64,000 bases of DNA from Clostridia bacterium (GCA_003246295.1 QKAS01000030.1:62001-126000); one strand, 5' to 3'; positions 37,737-47,500 are shown, counted from the stretch's first letter. Numbers and translations are program-made. Notes: generated by a model from the sequence alone, not told the origin.

Positions 37737-38951
37737 TTATTTTGTTACTTTTATTCCTTCCCATTGTTCTGGAATGCTAAAATCAAGATATCTATCTTTT
37801 TTTATAAAAAAGTTATTACTTTCATAAATGTTTGAAATAATTTCGATATCATCGAATTGTATTCCCATGAGCTCCATAAAATAATTAAGATACTTGATTT
37901 TTTGAGGGTTAAAGCCCATAAGTCTTGTTGCAACAATGTCTCCAATTAATAAATCATCACTTGCAAGTATAACCTTTGACTCCTTAGTATTGGGGCAAAA
38001 CGGTCCCTGTCCCTCACCGCCTACTATACCATCAATTATTGTAAAATACTTCCTTTCCCGTTCTAACATACATTGATACAAATCGACTACCATTCTCCAG
38101 ATAGTATCATTGCCTGGCCATGCTCCTCTATGTGTTACTGAACTTTTTTTACTGGCCTCATATTCAGCGCGGCTTGCATATTCATCGCCACCCGTTTCTG
38201 GTGTTCCAACTCTCCAGTGAACCAACTGATTTTTTTGCGTAATACTTCCAACCAGCCCTTTAAGATTTAATGTAACTCCAACTTTCTGATGTGTTTTAAG
38301 CTTCGGTATCGAAATGTATACATCTGCCTCATACAAGCTACGTCCAAATGTGTATAATTGCTGATCTCCTGTATGTGATTTGACAGTATCCGTACGATCA
38401 TCAAAAACTCCTCTAAATAAACTTGAGTCTACGTTATAAAGCAAAGACTTGTCTCGCAAATTCACTTCAACTTCCCCTAACGGATCTCCAGATTGTTTTT
38501 TCATTGCTTCTTTATTTCCATAATTTTCTAAGTTATCACAAAATAGAGGTCGCATATCAATAACTGTGCACTTTACCGCATATTTTTTTTCGATTTTCTT
38601 AATCTTTGTAAGCTCTAATAGCTCATTAAAATCAGCGTCAATTGATGGATTGTCTCCTACAATAATTTCTCCTTTCCCATCTAGTGCTAATGCAACTCTA
38701 TCACAAACAGCTTCTATTAAATTGGGATGCGTAATAACAGAATAAATATCGCCCTTATGATCACATGATTCTCTCCACCTTGACGCAACCCAATTTGGCT
38801 TTATAAATACCCTCATACCCGGTCTAATAAACGACTCGAATGGATTAGTCGTGTTAAAACCTAATAATTCCAAAACTTCATCAAGCCCTTTATTAACTTC
38901 ATTCCAAGAATAGTTCTCTACTTTAACAATACTTGACTTTTTTAATTCCAT
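37737..38951 (-). CDS. DUF362 domain protein
   Basis: About 404 residues of DUF362, an uncharacterised family often found with ferredoxin-like or glycan genes. Seen here: RPGMRVFIKPNWVASRW, THPNLIEAVCDRVA, IIVGDNPSIDADF, ADVYISIPKLKTHQKVGVTL and NLKGLVGSITQKN, which are the family core. No cysteine-cluster domain is attached. The start is uncertain: ATG 38951 (MELKKSS) fits the usual family N-terminus, but an ATG at 39026, overlapping the previous gene's stop, is also open; neither has a strong ribosome site. Confidence 0.75.
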   Translation of the reverse strand: MELKKSSIVKVENYSWNEVNKGLDEVLELLGFNTTNPFESFIRPGMRVFIKPNWVASRWRESCDHKGDIYSVITHPNLIEAVCDRVALALDGKGEIIVGDNPSIDADFNELLELTKIKKIEKKYAVKCTVIDMRPLFCDNLENYGNKEAMKKQSGDPLGEVEVNLRDKSLLYNVDSSLFRGVFDDRTDTVKSHTGDQQLYTFGRSLYEADVYISIPKLKTHQKVGVTLNLKGLVGSITQKNQLVHWRVGTPETGGDEYASRAEYEASKKSSVTHRGAWPGNDTIWRMVVDLYQCMLERERKYFTIIDGIVGGEGQGPFCPNTKESKVILASDDLLIGDIVATRLMGFNPQKIKYLNYFMELMGIQFDDIEIISNIYESNNFFIKKDRYLDFSIPEQWEGIKVTK

Positions 38952-39028
38952 ATTATATGTATGATATTTATAAGTAAATATCACTTTCCTCTCTATATAT
39001 TTTATATAGTGCTCAGTATACCCCATAC

Positions 39029-40063
39029 TCAACTATCGATAACGTCCAGAAACTGCTCAAGAGAATATAACAAATACTTTTGTTCGCCGTTTAATCCTTT
39101 TGTACAATTGATATTAAACTCTTTTCTCTTTGGACCTTCCCAATTATTAAGCCACTTATCCATTGGTCTTGCAAACGGGATTTTCTTCACTAATTTATCA
39201 TTACTGTATTTCATATTAAATATATTATACAGCATATATTTAGGTTCGCCATTTCTAATACGCTGAATATCTAGAGTAGTTCTCAATTTTAATTTTTCAA
39301 ATGGTTCAATTAAATTACAGCCTCCAAATTTAATGGCATTCTCAAATGCCTGTATGATGCCCATTCCATGCGTGTATTTTAAAAATGATATAAAATCAAT
39401 TTGATCATTATTCAATCTATATTTCATATATATATCATCAATAGGATATGGATTTTTTAATATCAGTTCTGGTTTTATAAATGTATACCTATTTATGAAT
39501 TCTTCATAGGTCCAGTCTCTAGAAAGTAACTTATCCATACCTCCAAATGTTGAATCTGCTCCATTACCAACTATAAGTGATCTTATTCCATCTGAATGTG
39601 CTACTTTACTGGCTTTATAAAGAGCCACTTCAACTGGGTGTAATGGGGCATTTTTACTTTTCATAAGTTCTATTGAAAATTCTTTATAATCATTCCATGT
39701 AACATCTACAATTTTATGATTCAAGCTATAAGCTTTAGCATATATCTTTGCTTGTATCGATTCGTCAACTGCATCTTCTGCCATGAATCTAATTGTGTAT
39801 GCGTTCGTATTAGGTGGAAGATAAGATGCTAAAATTGCTGAATCTATCCCTCCGCTTAATAATATCCCCGTCTGTTTATTAACAATAGCACTCATATACT
39901 CTCTTAAATAATTCTCTATATCATTTTCATTATCAACAGGTTTTTGGTTATGGGCTTCAATACTAGGGTAGTATGGTGTCACTCCCTCTTTCCATGATAG
40001 ATTCTGAATCGGAATCCATCTAAAAGCCAAATATAAACTCATACAATAGTCTAAATTAATCAT
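39029..40063 (-). CDS. Asparagine synthase-like ATP-dependent amidating protein
   Basis: 344 residues from ATG 40063, where GAGGAGG is correctly placed. It has the PP-loop ILLSGGIDSAILA (S70-S75) and the later VGNGADSTFGGMDKLL, as in the AsnB synthetase domain. The glutaminase domain with the N-terminal Cys is missing, so it would need free ammonia or another amine donor, or amidate or ligate a sugar acid, as in WbpG-like or beta-lactam-synthetase-like enzymes. Embedded in the glycan island, it is more likely a sugar-modifying than a free asparagine-forming enzyme. Confidence 0.78.
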   Translation of the reverse strand: MINLDYCMSLYLAFRWIPIQNLSWKEGVTPYYPSIEAHNQKPVDNENDIENYLREYMSAIVNKQTGILLSGGIDSAILASYLPPNTNAYTIRFMAEDAVDESIQAKIYAKAYSLNHKIVDVTWNDYKEFSIELMKSKNAPLHPVEVALYKASKVAHSDGIRSLIVGNGADSTFGGMDKLLSRDWTYEEFINRYTFIKPELILKNPYPIDDIYMKYRLNNDQIDFISFLKYTHGMGIIQAFENAIKFGGCNLIEPFEKLKLRTTLDIQRIRNGEPKYMLYNIFNMKYSNDKLVKKIPFARPMDKWLNNWEGPKRKEFNINCTKGLNGEQKYLLYSLEQFLDVIDS

Positions 40064-40079
40064 AATCATCCTCCTCGTA

Positions 40080-41069
40080 TTATAGGATATTAAACAAATT
40101 AAAATACTTTTTAAACATTACATACAGCAATATTGTTTTATAAACTATTACTAAATACACTTTTCTAATAGCATTGTTACTATCTGATTCAAAAAATCTC
40201 AAGCACATTTTACACTTATCCCACTGTGCTTGCTTATACAATTTATGGTATTTTGATAAATCTTCTTTTTTTATATTAAAATAAATGAATTTGATATCAT
40301 TAAAGTGTCGTATGATAGACTCTTTTTTCATCTTTTTATTTATAAATATTTCGATGTCGTAATCTATTAAATTTAAAATACTCTTCTCCATCTCCGTTTT
40401 AGAATTCCAGATAGAGTCTTTTAGTTGACGATAATGCGCCATTACTTCATCAAGATAGAAAACTGATCCAAATTGCAATGCATAAAATGTAATTAGGTTA
40501 TCATCAAAATATCTATTAAGTTTCGTATTTTCAAGATTATTAAAAATATTTCTATAAACAATACTAGATATATGAAAATAGTAATTACACCAATATTTTT
40601 CTGGATTAATAATGCCGGTACACAATCCTTTATTAAGTATTTCAGTTTTTCCATTCCACTGTTTGTAAATTGCTACATTATGAGCACATGCAACACAATC
40701 TTTATACTTATTACTATCTAATATTTCAATTTGCTTCCTAAATTTTGTTTTACAAGTATAATAATCATCACCATCTAAAAATGTAATATACTCTCCTTTT
40801 GCCATACCAAGTAAGCTTAACCTTAACTTTGAAGCGCGAAATATTCTATTATAATCCGCTTCTGGATCTCTACTCATTCTAAATACCCTAATAATATCAG
40901 GATACCTTTTTTTCCATTCACGAATCTTACATACTGTTTTATCTGATGATCCGTCATCCCCAATTAATATTTCATATTTAAAATCTAATTCTTGCATTAA
41001 AATACTATTTAATGCATCGTCAACATATTCTTCTAAATTATAAAATGTAACTATTACACTAAGTTTCAT
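40080..41069 (-). CDS. Family 2 glycosyltransferase
   Basis: 329 residues from MKLSVIVTFYNLEEYVDDAL at 41069, with GGGGAG well spaced. The GT-A nucleotide-binding DDGSSDKT and the DxD-like FLDGDDYY are intact. The C-terminal part is basic and ends in a hydrophobic segment. It starts inside the last codons of the TagD-like gene, so expression is coupled. Confidence 0.88.
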   Translation of the reverse strand: MKLSVIVTFYNLEEYVDDALNSILMQELDFKYEILIGDDGSSDKTVCKIREWKKRYPDIIRVFRMSRDPEADYNRIFRASKLRLSLLGMAKGEYITFLDGDDYYTCKTKFRKQIEILDSNKYKDCVACAHNVAIYKQWNGKTEILNKGLCTGIINPEKYWCNYYFHISSIVYRNIFNNLENTKLNRYFDDNLITFYALQFGSVFYLDEVMAHYRQLKDSIWNSKTEMEKSILNLIDYDIEIFINKKMKKESIIRHFNDIKFIYFNIKKEDLSKYHKLYKQAQWDKCKMCLRFFESDSNNAIRKVYLVIVYKTILLYVMFKKYFNLFNIL

Positions 41070-41508
41070 TAATATCTCCCCCACTACTACCAATTTCATC
41101 CCTTAGTTTTATTAAAATCTCATTAATTAAAGTTGAACTTGTCCCTTTTGTGTACGGAAAATATATTACTTTTACATTTACCTCCTTAAATCTGGCTTCA
41201 AGTTCCTCCCACCGATTTGATAAATACCAGTCATCCCCAACAAAAAGTATGTCAAACTTGAGTTTTTTCCACGCTTCGTACTTATCCAATGAATTTTGTG
41301 GAATTGCGGAGTCTACATACTTGTTACTCCGAACTATTTCTATTCTCTCTTCAAAAGGAATAACCGCTTTCTTATTTTTATAAGAAACTAACTGATCCGT
41401 TGTAACTCCAACAACTAATTTATCGCATAAACCTTTCGCATTCTTAAGCAAATTTAGATGACCTATATGAAATAAATCAAACACACCTGTTGTATATCCA
41501 ATAATCAT
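41059..41508 (-). CDS. TagD-like cytidylyltransferase
   Basis: 149 residues with the glycerol-3-phosphate cytidylyltransferase core: GYTTGVFDLFHIGHLNLLKN (H14, H17 of HxGH), a middle VGDDWYLSNRWEE and the C-terminal KGTSSTLINE (RTxGISTT-equivalent). The usual RTEGISTT is altered to YTKGTSSTL, so the alcohol phosphate may differ from glycerol-3-phosphate. It overlaps the downstream glycosyltransferase by 11 bases and follows a CDP-polyol transferase, together forming a polyol-phosphate module. Confidence 0.85.
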   Translation of the reverse strand: MIIGYTTGVFDLFHIGHLNLLKNAKGLCDKLVVGVTTDQLVSYKNKKAVIPFEERIEIVRSNKYVDSAIPQNSLDKYEAWKKLKFDILFVGDDWYLSNRWEELEARFKEVNVKVIYFPYTKGTSSTLINEILIKLRDEIGSSGGDINET

Positions 41509-41528
41509 ATTGTTTGTCTCCTTTGATG

Positions 41529-42797
41529 TTAATTATCCTTACTGTAAAAATCCCTTTTAAGAAAACTCTTAATTTTGTATCCAGCTCCTTTTGGGGGAAA
41601 ATAAAAAGCTTCATTAATTATTTTTTTTCTGGTATCAAGTAAAGGATCCTTTCCTAAACGAAGCATTTCTAATGTTTCATATAATTCATTCCAATTGTGA
41701 ACCCAATAGAATCCTTCAGCAATTTTTTTTGAAAATTCATTGAATTCATCAAGTTTATGACAATAAATAATTGGTTTTTCAGTAACAAAATATTCTGGTA
41801 TAATTGAGGAAGTATCAGTTATTAAAACTGATGTTTCAAAAAATGTATCAATATATTCCTTTTCGTAATCAATATTAATATTTGGAGAAATTTCTATTTT
41901 ACTTAATAATTTGTTTAGCTCTTCATTACTCATGTCGCCATTTTCTATATACTCTGCAAATGTCTGTGGATGTGGTCTATAGATTAATTGTAAATTATGA
42001 TTTGTAACATATTCAAACAAAAAATCTTTATACTCAAAAAAATGGCAATTCCCTTCTCGTACTGTCCATCTCGGCGTCCAAATAATCTTGAAATCTTTCG
42101 CTTTATTAATTGTTTTATGTCTTTTTCTTATGGATTCCAGTTTGTCAAAACGAGTATATCCAACAATTACAACTTTTTTGTTCTTATCAATAGGTTTTCC
42201 TTTTAATCTGTCCACATACATTTTTTTAATTGGTTTATTCTCCACAAATGTATATGATACATCCTCCATATAATCTGACGGAGTAACACTTTTAAATACA
42301 TTTCCTTTAAACATCTGCATCCCATACGGCACATAGCATATTTTAGAATAGCAGGACACTACCTTACTACTATATTTAAATGGTCTACAAACATTATAGG
42401 GTGTTTGAAAAAAAACATAATCAAATCTAAATTTTTCTAAATTTTTCCATGTTTTATTTTTATAATTATATGCATTTATAAGTCTACCCTTATAATTCAC
42501 AAAAAAATCTTCAGCACCTTCCGAAATATATTCTTCATGGCCTAAACCTATCCCTGGGATTTGCTTTTTGTTAGGGATTGTTACAATATAAACATTAAAA
42601 TTCTTATCTTTTATCATACATTCATATAAGCTTTTAAGTGATGACCATATTTCAGGCCTATGACAGATAAAAGCAACATTAATTTTGTTCCTGAAAAGAA
42701 TTCTACGTTTTCTATCAAGATCTATAATAGGGGACAAAAATTTGGCTCGGTATAAAATAAATTTATCATTATAGTAGTTATATATTTCTTTATACAT
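41529..42797 (-). CDS. CDP-glycerol glycerophosphotransferase-like protein (TagB/TagF family)
   Basis: 422 residues from ATG 42797. The C-terminal half has the family signatures FKIIWTPRWTVREGNCHFFE (xxxPTxR position), NHNLQLIYRPHPQT (acceptor HP motif) and SVLITDTSSIIPEYFVTEKP (DxSS loop). Such enzymes transfer glycerol- or ribitol-phosphate from CDP-polyols. It is upstream of the TagD-like gene, which likely makes the donor. Confidence 0.78.
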   Translation of the reverse strand: MYKEIYNYYNDKFILYRAKFLSPIIDLDRKRRILFRNKINVAFICHRPEIWSSLKSLYECMIKDKNFNVYIVTIPNKKQIPGIGLGHEEYISEGAEDFFVNYKGRLINAYNYKNKTWKNLEKFRFDYVFFQTPYNVCRPFKYSSKVVSCYSKICYVPYGMQMFKGNVFKSVTPSDYMEDVSYTFVENKPIKKMYVDRLKGKPIDKNKKVVIVGYTRFDKLESIRKRHKTINKAKDFKIIWTPRWTVREGNCHFFEYKDFLFEYVTNHNLQLIYRPHPQTFAEYIENGDMSNEELNKLLSKIEISPNINIDYEKEYIDTFFETSVLITDTSSIIPEYFVTEKPIIYCHKLDEFNEFSKKIAEGFYWVHNWNELYETLEMLRLGKDPLLDTRKKIINEAFYFPPKGAGYKIKSFLKRDFYSKDN

Positions 42798-42829
42798 ACT
42801 ACCCCTCATCTCTCCACTAAAAATTTTAG

Positions 42830-43582
42830 TTAGTTTCCTTTATATTTTATATTTATATATATTTCAGAGCCTAAATTAGGAATCCATTTCTCCATTTTGT
42901 ATAGCCCCTCTAATACTGAAGTATCAAAAATTTTCATATCAATGCACTTTTGCATTTGCTCATGAGTAAATGGCTTTACAAAATAAGAACCGCTACTCAA
43001 TATTTTATAATCTGATTTGTCAAAAACATCCTCAATCATTTTAGCTAAACTATTTAAGTCAAAAACTGACGTTTGTTGTAATCTGATGTTTGTATCAGAT
43101 TTTTCATAAATGCTATTTATTATACCCATTTCCAAAGCAAGTAATCTATGAAATGACATCGCATTTGGCACGTTAATATGTATAAAAGCATTATCTTCCA
43201 GTATCATTTTTATGCATTCCAGTAATTCTATTGGTTCTTCAATTTCATGAAGCAATCCACTAAGTATTACATAATTATACTTATCAGCATTCTGATTTAT
43301 AAATGAATAATTAAAATAATCTTTTTTAACAACAACATTTGGATATCCTTTTGCCAATATTTTTGCCTTTTTATAAAAAGTTTCTGCTGGTTCTACAACA
43401 GTATATTTTTTATAATTATTTATATAAGGAAACAGCGGTTCATCGCCACAACCAATTTCCAGTATTTTTCCGCCCTTACAGTCATTTACTGTTTCTAAAA
43501 TTTTTCTTTTTCTATATTTTACTTGTTGAATTTCAAAATCACTTTTTAAATATTCTTTCTCATAACTATAAATGTCTCTCAT
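42830..43582 (-). CDS. Class I SAM-dependent methyltransferase
   Basis: 250 residues from MRDIYSYEKEYLKSDFEIQQ at 43582, with GGGTGA just upstream. SAM-binding motif I GKILEIGCGDEPLFPYI, then a VVEPAETF acidic end and YVILSGLLHEIEEPIELL (motif post-I/III). It overlaps nothing but follows the acyltransferase-like gene by 4 bases. It most likely methylates a sugar or a lipid-linked intermediate. Confidence 0.82.
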   Translation of the reverse strand: MRDIYSYEKEYLKSDFEIQQVKYRKRKILETVNDCKGGKILEIGCGDEPLFPYINNYKKYTVVEPAETFYKKAKILAKGYPNVVVKKDYFNYSFINQNADKYNYVILSGLLHEIEEPIELLECIKMILEDNAFIHINVPNAMSFHRLLALEMGIINSIYEKSDTNIRLQQTSVFDLNSLAKMIEDVFDKSDYKILSSGSYFVKPFTHEQMQKCIDMKIFDTSVLEGLYKMEKWIPNLGSEIYINIKYKGN

Positions 43583-43586
43583 TTTG

Positions 43587-44579
43587 TCACCCAATATACT
43601 TAATGTATGTCTTGTTAATTGTAAATGTACTTCCAAAAGCCTCTTTACTCTTTAATAACCCAAAATTAATCTTAGTCCCACATTCTTCAGTTACAATTCC
43701 CCAGGAAACTTTTTTAAAATTTCTACGCTTCATTTCGACAAGAATACTATAATATAAAAAGGACATTGGACTGTAGTTTAAATAATCATTACCTGCTGCA
43801 AGATATTGCGTATGTGCAATCATAGTTTCTGCAAAAATAAATATCATCGCACCTGCTAACATTTTTCCATCCAAAAAAATCCCAAAAAACTCAATTTCAT
43901 GAAATAATCTATTCCTTTTCAAATCCAGAATTTCAGTAAGACTATGGACTGGACTCGTATTATGTTTCAATAAATTAAGTTTTAATAAATTATAAAATTC
44001 TTCTATTCTATAATCAGAATCAAATTTTTCAAAAACCATTCCTGTACGAATGCAATTATTTATATTAGTTTTCTTTCCTTGCTTTAAATTATTATATATA
44101 TTTTCATCGCATTCAACTAAGTCAACAAATAAACTAAGTTCTTTTTGTTCTTGATATCCTTTATAATAAAATAAATAGTCTAAAATATTGTAGTTAATTT
44201 TACTAAATAATTCTGAAGTCTGGCGAATACAAATTTTATTAACGCAGTTTGCAATGAGATAATTCTCAATTTCATTCAGCAAATCTACAATTGCTTCCGC
44301 TTTATAATATTCATTCTTTATAATTATTCCGCCAAATGTACTACCCTTATGTGAAAAAAAACAAATCTCATTATCGCTAATTATTTTACATGCTGGGCAA
44401 ATTGCAATTAATCTTCCCTCGTTGTAGCACAACAAAGAATAATCTTCAAATTTATCTTTTGGGTGATATTCCAAAAAATTCCTTGTATGTAAAAATGTCC
44501 CATTTACTGACTCTTTAATAAATTTTTCCCAGTCATTTTTATATTGAACATTGTACCTAATGATATTAATCTTGTTCAT
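43587..44579 (-). CDS. FemAB/GNAT-like aminoacyl or acyl transferase
   Basis: 330 residues from ATG 44579, with GGGAG just upstream. It has two GNAT-like halves in FemAB style: NGTFLHTRNFLEYHPKDKFE and ICFFSHKGSTFGGII in the first, FFGIFLDGKMLAGAMIFIFA and NYSPMSFLYYSILVEMKRRN in the second. Family members add acyl or amino-acid groups to peptidoglycan precursors or sugars. Next to FdtA/FdtB genes, N-acylation of a 3-amino-sugar is a plausible role. Confidence 0.72.
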   Translation of the reverse strand: MNKINIIRYNVQYKNDWEKFIKESVNGTFLHTRNFLEYHPKDKFEDYSLLCYNEGRLIAICPACKIISDNEICFFSHKGSTFGGIIIKNEYYKAEAIVDLLNEIENYLIANCVNKICIRQTSELFSKINYNILDYLFYYKGYQEQKELSLFVDLVECDENIYNNLKQGKKTNINNCIRTGMVFEKFDSDYRIEEFYNLLKLNLLKHNTSPVHSLTEILDLKRNRLFHEIEFFGIFLDGKMLAGAMIFIFAETMIAHTQYLAAGNDYLNYSPMSFLYYSILVEMKRRNFKKVSWGIVTEECGTKINFGLLKSKEAFGSTFTINKTYIKYIG

Positions 44580-44599
44580 TTTTCTCCCATCACGACTCA

Positions 44600-45703
44600 T
44601 TATTTGAAATTACACAATGCACTGCATACATACTTAATCTCTTCGTTTGTTAGTCCTGGATAAAGTGGTATGCTCACCTCTGTATTACAAATTTTATTTG
44701 TTATCATATAATCACTATCACACCAATTCATTTCTTTATAGGCAGCTTGTTTGTATACTGGAATTGGATAGTGAATATAAGCCTGTATATTTAGTCCATT
44801 TAAATATTCAAATAATCGTTCTCTTTCTTCAACAAGAATTGGGAAAATATGCACAACGTTATCACTATTGAAATCGTTCTCTTGCATAGTAATATTAATT
44901 TTACTATTAAAAATATTGCTACAGTATATATATCCAATGCGTCTTCGTTCAATATTCCACTCGTCTAAATATTTCAATTTTACTGATAAAAATGCTGCTT
45001 GCAACTCATCCATTCTGGAATTTACTCCAATATAATTATGAACATACTTTTCTTTTGAACCATAATTTGCAATTTCCTTTACTCTTTCCGCCAAACTTTT
45101 GTCATTCGTCACTACAGCCCCAGCATCTCCTAATGCTCCTAAGTTTTTACCAGGATAGAAACTAAATGCTCCTGCAACCCCATGGCAACCGGCTCTTTTT
45201 CCGTTTTGCATTGCTCCATGCGATTGCGCTGCATCTTCAATTAAAAACAAATTATGTTTCTTTGCGATATTACTCACTGCTGACATTTCTACCATACGTC
45301 CATATAAATGTACAACTATTATAGCTTTTGTATTTTTTGTTATTTTTTTCTCAATTTGACTTATGTCTATATTTAAAGTGCTATAACTTGCATCTATTAA
45401 AACTGGAGTCGCTCCCACCTCTGTTATTGCTAAGATTGATGCTATAAAAGTATTCGCCGGTACAATCACTTCATCTCCACTTCCTATATTTAACGCTTTT
45501 AGAATAAGTGATATAGCATCAAGTCCATTTCCAACTCCTACACAATAAGAAACGTTACAGTATTTAGCAAATTCCTCTTCGAACTTAAGGCAATATTCAC
45601 CTCTGATAAACCATTCATTATCTAAAACACTATTATATGCCGCATCAAGTTCACTTCTAATACTATTATGAATTCTTGATAAATTTAAATATTCAATCCT
45701 CAT
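44600..45703 (-). CDS. DegT/DnrJ/EryC1/StrS sugar aminotransferase (FdtB-like)
   Basis: 367 residues of the PLP aminotransferase family: EVIVPANTFIASILAITEVG, LFLIEDAAQSHGA (D157 binds the cofactor) and SFYPGKNLGALGDAGA with the Schiff-base lysine K186. The next upstream gene is a 3,4-ketoisomerase (cupin), so the probable product is dTDP-3-amino-3,6-dideoxyhexose (Fuc3N or Qui3N type). rmlA and rmlB, needed for the precursor, are not in the window. Confidence 0.92.
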   Translation of the reverse strand: MRIEYLNLSRIHNSIRSELDAAYNSVLDNEWFIRGEYCLKFEEEFAKYCNVSYCVGVGNGLDAISLILKALNIGSGDEVIVPANTFIASILAITEVGATPVLIDASYSTLNIDISQIEKKITKNTKAIIVVHLYGRMVEMSAVSNIAKKHNLFLIEDAAQSHGAMQNGKRAGCHGVAGAFSFYPGKNLGALGDAGAVVTNDKSLAERVKEIANYGSKEKYVHNYIGVNSRMDELQAAFLSVKLKYLDEWNIERRRIGYIYCSNIFNSKINITMQENDFNSDNVVHIFPILVEERERLFEYLNGLNIQAYIHYPIPVYKQAAYKEMNWCDSDYMITNKICNTEVSIPLYPGLTNEEIKYVCSALCNFK

Positions 45704-45712
45704 GTTTCAACC

Positions 45713-46117
45713 TCAATTTTTAGATGCTATAAATTTTAAAAATTCATCATAATCCCGGATATAGTCTTCCTCATGGTATAAATCAGATGCAAGTACTAAA
45801 AGTACTGCATCTTCTGAGAAGTCATACATCTCTCTCCATATATTATTTGATATATATAAACCTTCATATGGCTTTTCTAAATACACAATTTTTTTTTCTA
45901 AACCATTATCTAAAAGAACTTTACATTTCCCATGAATACAAATCATAATCTGTTCTAATGACTTATGTGCATGAAAACCTCGTCTAACATTCGGAAGTGT
46001 GTCATATACGTAATAGACTCTTTTTATTCTAAAAGGTATATCATTAAATTCTTCAAGTGATACTAACTGACCACGCGTATCTCCATGTTGTTGGAATGAG
46101 TACTTGATTACTTGCAT
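45713..46117 (-). CDS. Sugar 3,4-ketoisomerase (FdtA/QdtA/WxcM-like cupin)
   Basis: 134 residues, a single cupin: DTRGQLVSLEEFNDIPFRIK, VRRGFHAHKSLEQIMICIHG with catalytic-type H49 and H51, and YLEKPYEGLYISNNIWREMY. The family isomerises dTDP-4-keto-6-deoxyglucose to the 3-keto sugar used by the adjacent aminotransferase. Which C4 epimer is formed (FdtA or QdtA) cannot be told by eye. Confidence 0.92.
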   Translation of the reverse strand: MQVIKYSFQQHGDTRGQLVSLEEFNDIPFRIKRVYYVYDTLPNVRRGFHAHKSLEQIMICIHGKCKVLLDNGLEKKIVYLEKPYEGLYISNNIWREMYDFSEDAVLLVLASDLYHEEDYIRDYDEFLKFIASKN

Positions 46118-46156
46118 AAAATTTCTCCTACTAAATTAAATGATTGGATTAAAATC

Positions 46157-46969
46157 TTATAACATATTTTTTCTAACTATGCTTTCTTTTATTTGAAGAT
46201 AGATATAATTGAACATTTTCTCACGGAGTAACCGTTTCAATATTACTTTATAAACGAAGTGATTGTAGGACTTGATATACTTAGGATTTTTTAGTGTAGA
46301 AAGTGAACTACTGCTAATTCTATACATCACTGTATACTGTTCTAATAATTGAATTCTATACCCTCTTTCTAATATTTTTAAATGCAAAGGATAATCTTCT
46401 AACATTGGAAAACGATTATCGAACCCACCTAGTTTCATTAAAAATTCTCTCTGAAAAAAACTACCTGATGGGCCAACAATATAATTCCCTTTAAGCATTT
46501 CTTTGTATTGATAATAACGTTCTTTAGATAAAACAGCATATCCTCTATTGCATATTTTTTCTATCTGATTACAACTTTGACTGTTTGCTCCAAATACCGT
46601 AATCTTAGTGTAAACTACCTTTAGTTTGTTTTGAATTGCATAATTAGTTTTTTGGGTGATTGCATTGTCATATAAAATATCATCACCTGCAATAAATTGA
46701 ACAAAAACTCCATTGGATTCTTTAAGTCCCAAATTGCAATTATGCGTTACTCCTCTATTTGATTTTGTTTGAACTACTTTTATTTTTTCAAATCGAGATT
46801 CATTATTTTTTTTCCACTTATTTACTATTTCTATCGTATTATCTGTAGAACAATCATCAGATATTATTAATTCAATTTTTTTATAATCTTGTCTTTTGAC
46901 ACTTTCCAAGGTTTCAATTACATATTTTTCAGAATTATAAGTTATAACTACAACACTCACTAATATCAT
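46157..46969 (-). CDS. Family 2 glycosyltransferase
   Basis: 270 residues: VSVVVITYNSEKYVIETLES, ISDDCSTDNT, FIAGDDILYDN (DxD region) and FDNRFPMLEDYPLHLKILER (acceptor-side ED motif). GGAGAAG precedes the start. It has a basic C-terminal tail. Acceptor and donor are unknown. Confidence 0.9.
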   Translation of the reverse strand: MILVSVVVITYNSEKYVIETLESVKRQDYKKIELIISDDCSTDNTIEIVNKWKKNNESRFEKIKVVQTKSNRGVTHNCNLGLKESNGVFVQFIAGDDILYDNAITQKTNYAIQNKLKVVYTKITVFGANSQSCNQIEKICNRGYAVLSKERYYQYKEMLKGNYIVGPSGSFFQREFLMKLGGFDNRFPMLEDYPLHLKILERGYRIQLLEQYTVMYRISSSSLSTLKNPKYIKSYNHFVYKVILKRLLREKMFNYIYLQIKESIVRKNML

Positions 46970-46979
46970 TTCTTCTCCA

Positions 46980-47459
46980 TTACTTTATATCAAAAATTAC
47001 GTCTTCCAATGAAATTATTTTATATTTACAGTTTTGACTTAATACTTTATAAATTTTTTCAAAATCAAATACTGCAGTTACTATTATTGCATCAACTTGT
47101 GGAAAGTTATCATCAGGCTCATATATTTTCAAATTAGAATCAAGATAGTTTGCATCAGCATCAATTGCATAATCAACTTTAATACCACTATTATTTAAGC
47201 AATTTAATAATCTTTGTCCAAGTTCACCCATCCCATAAATTGCAATATGTTTATAATGATTTTTTTCAAAAAATATCTCAATGCCTCTATCTTCTTGCTT
47301 TAAGAATAGCCATTGATTCAAGATGCTATAATACTGTTTGAATTTCTTTACTTTCTGCTCCTGCTCATGTAACGCTTTACTATAAAAGTTATTGATAACT
47401 GCTCCAATGCCTATCCCACCAATAATTATACCCAAAAATATACTCATTATTCTTTTCAT
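46980..47459 (-). CDS. Membrane-anchored Rossmann-domain protein, unknown
   Basis: From ATG 47459 (GGGAGG just ahead) 159 residues: one N-terminal span (MKRIMSIFLGIIIGGIGIGA), a helical linker, then a small Rossmann-like domain (HIAIYGMGELGQRLLNCLNN ... VDYAIDADANY ... DAIIVTAVFDFEKI). No partner catalytic domain is attached. The same type of free Rossmann module occurs in the proteins at 48545, 50391 and 28380. It is first after the promoter at 47530 and preceded by the second copy of the 36-bp leader repeat. Confidence 0.6.
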   Translation of the reverse strand: MKRIMSIFLGIIIGGIGIGAVINNFYSKALHEQEQKVKKFKQYYSILNQWLFLKQEDRGIEIFFEKNHYKHIAIYGMGELGQRLLNCLNNSGIKVDYAIDADANYLDSNLKIYEPDDNFPQVDAIIVTAVFDFEKIYKVLSQNCKYKIISLEDVIFDIK

Positions 47460-47464
47460 AAAAC

Positions 47465-47500
47465 CTCCCATATTAATCTTTGTTTTTCTCTTGTTAACTC
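47465..47500. repeat. 36-bp leader repeat, copy 2
   Basis: 34 of 36 bases match 29301-29336. Here it lies between the promoter at 47530 and its gene, so it is likely to be the original leader context. Confidence 0.75.
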
